Source: an uncultured Porphyromonadaceae bacterium
GTDB taxonomy: Bacteria > Bacteroidota > Bacteroidia > Bacteroidales > Muribaculaceae
DNA length: 7,619 bases
Direction: 5' to 3'
NCBI GenBank assembly: GCA_947175715.1
Contig: CAMWOD010000039.1
Coordinates: 1 to 7,619 of the forward strand
The stretch's first letter is position 1, and each line of letters begins with the position of its first letter. Below are positions 6,782 through 7,619 of this stretch, piece by piece. The position numbers were made by a program, and so were the translations under genes. A model generated the notes under the pieces. That model was not told where the DNA came from. It ran no database searches and saw nothing but the letters and a program-made list of their open reading frames with translations.

Positions 6782-7449
6782 GAGTAATAGCCCTGTGGGG
6801 CAATAATCACATGGTCGAGCATACGGATGTCGAGCAACTGGCACGCCTGCTTGATGCGTAGCGTCAGCTTGTTGTCATCGTTGCTTGGGTGTAGAGTACC
6901 CGATGGGTGATTGTGAACCACGATAATTCCGGCCGAAAGTTTGTCGATGGCCGACTTCATCAGCAACTTCACATCTACCAGTGTTCCCGCTGTGCCACCG
7001 TGGCTCAACCGCTCGCGGGCAATCACCTTGTTGGATCGAGATAGATGAAGCACCCAGAACTCCTCCCAGCGCAATTTGGCCATGTGAGGCTGCATGATTT
7101 CGTACACCGTTTTGCTCCCCACTATCTGAGGATCGGCGATATTGTAGTCAACCTGGCATCGCATACCAAGCTCAAAGGCAGCTACCAGCGATATAGCCTT
7201 GGCCGGGCCAATGCCGCGGTATTTCCTTGTAAGTTCAGAAATCGAAAGCCTTGCGAGCCTCGAAAGCCTGTTGTCATTGTCATTGAGTATTTCCTGGCTT
7301 AGTTGTATCACCGATTGTCCTGGCAGTCCCGACCCAAAAACTATCGCCAACAACTCAGCATTGCTTAGCGACTCGACACCATGCTGTATGGCCTTTTCAC
7401 GAGGACGGTCATCGTCGTTCAGGTCATGTATGCGGAAACTCGGCACCAC
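6757..7449 (-). CDS. radC: RadC family JAB/MPN-domain protein
   Basis: A RadC-family protein of about 230 residues. Despite the name, its role in DNA repair is not firmly established. From the GTG at 7449, the N-terminus carries DLNDDDRPREK (9-19) and SLSNAELLAIVFGSG (28-42), then a helix-hairpin-helix (GIGPAKAISLVAAFELG, 80-96), then a JAB/JAMM domain. The metal motif HNHPSGTLHPSNDD (179-192) gives H179, H181, S189 and D192, so the metal site is intact. Start choice is open: the frame has no ATG before residue 96. A TTG at 7482 and a GTG at 7470 would overlap the preceding gene, whereas GTG at 7449 or 7446 lies 10-13 bases after that gene's stop and matches usual RadC N-termini. The TGA stop (6757-6759) lies within the convergent U32 gene. 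Nothing around it suggests a mobile-element RadC. Confidence 0.92.
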   Translation of the reverse strand: MVPSFRIHDLNDDDRPREKAIQHGVESLSNAELLAIVFGSGLPGQSVIQLSQEILNDNDNRLSRLARLSISELTRKYRGIGPAKAISLVAAFELGMRCQVDYNIADPQIVGSKTVYEIMQPHMAKLRWEEFWVLHLSRSNKVIARERLSHGGTAGTLVDVKLLMKSAIDKLSAGIIVVHNHPSGTLHPSNDDNKLTLRIKQACQLLDIRMLDHVIIAPQGYYSYLDSGTL

Positions 7450-7459
7450 GGTTTTTGTA

Positions 7460-7619
7460 TTACTTTCCACGACGCATCTCAATTTCTTGGTTCACGTCGC
7501 GGCCGCGACGGAGTATAATTTTCGAAAAATATGCCTTGATGAATCCCACTCCGTAGCCATAAAGCTGTATGAGGGAGGCAGGTACAGCCATTAACGCTAT
7601 TTTCAGCGACTTGTTCGAC
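7460..7619 (-). CDS. C-terminal end of a probable family 2 glycosyltransferase (partial)
   Basis: Reading the reverse strand from the right edge gives 52 sense codons ending in TAA (7460-7462). The visible peptide has a hydrophobic stretch IALMAVPASLIQLYGYGVGF (7-26), then IKAYFSKIILRRGRD and a charged end EIEMRRGK. The pattern QLxGYGxGF followed by an aromatic and basic IIL segment is, from memory, typical of the C-terminus of membrane-associated Bacteroidota family 2 glycosyltransferases, just after their last transmembrane helices. The catalytic domain is outside the window, so this is a family-level guess. It is followed by radC with a 10-base gap if radC starts at 7449. It is short and partial, but I consider it real because the frame is open to the edge and the spacing to radC is operon-like. 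Confidence 0.6.
   Translation of the reverse strand, partial: SNKSLKIALMAVPASLIQLYGYGVGFIKAYFSKIILRRGRDVNQEIEMRRGK

Noticed and set aside
6790..6801. GCCC-TGTG-GGGC hairpin as a terminator for the forward operon
   Set aside because: The stem is only four base pairs and is followed by AATAATCAC, not a T-tract. It also lies in radC coding sequence.
6757..7449. radC as a sign of a mobile or phage element
   Set aside because: The protein has the full helix-hairpin-helix plus JAB layout of chromosomal RadC, and no integrase, transfer or toxin gene is nearby.
7199..7594. Forward open frame of 131 codons over radC and the glycosyltransferase end
   Set aside because: Both genes on the other strand are supported by family motifs. 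The forward frame is Ser/Leu-rich without any motif.

Overview
The window looks like a densely packed stretch of core chromosome from a Bacteroidota species, most likely an intestinal Bacteroidales. The support is a GldH-type lipoprotein, a RicT/PSP1 protein with a Bacteroidetes-style N-terminus, a Bacteroidales-like HD-type CCA-adding enzyme, moderate GC content and the absence of clear Shine-Dalgarno sequences before the genes. A Muribaculaceae-like source is my guess from the overall protein flavour and cannot be proved here. I see no tRNA, rRNA, CRISPR array, insertion sequence or phage gene, and no gap of even 20 bases between genes.

Forward strand, left to right: the 3' end of rny (RNase Y, bases 3-458); ricT (468-1730), a cysteine-rich PSP1-domain protein with a basic Asn/Gln-rich tail; gldH (1723-2181), a small lipoprotein; an M24-family metallopeptidase-like protein (2190-3389); cca, the tRNA CCA-adding enzyme with an HD domain (3400-4914); and a full-length U32/DUF3656 protein of the RlhA type (4907-6781). 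Junctions are +9, -8, +8, +10 and -8 bases, so this reads as one transcription unit whose promoter lies upstream of the window. Reverse strand, from the right edge: the last 52 codons of a probable family 2 glycosyltransferase (7460-7619), then radC (6757-7449), which runs tail to tail into the U32 gene with a 25-base overlap.

Four of the six forward genes act, or probably act, on RNA: RNase Y in mRNA turnover, RicT as a known partner of RNase Y in Bacillus, the CCA enzyme on tRNA 3' ends, and the RlhA-like protein probably on rRNA. The most interesting point is that rny and ricT are direct neighbours in a Bacteroidota genome. In Firmicutes the two proteins work together although their genes are apart, and RicT acts there with two further proteins (RicA and RicF) that are not in this window. 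I found no clearly new system; the findings are mostly about gene linkage, unusual protein tails and residue changes.
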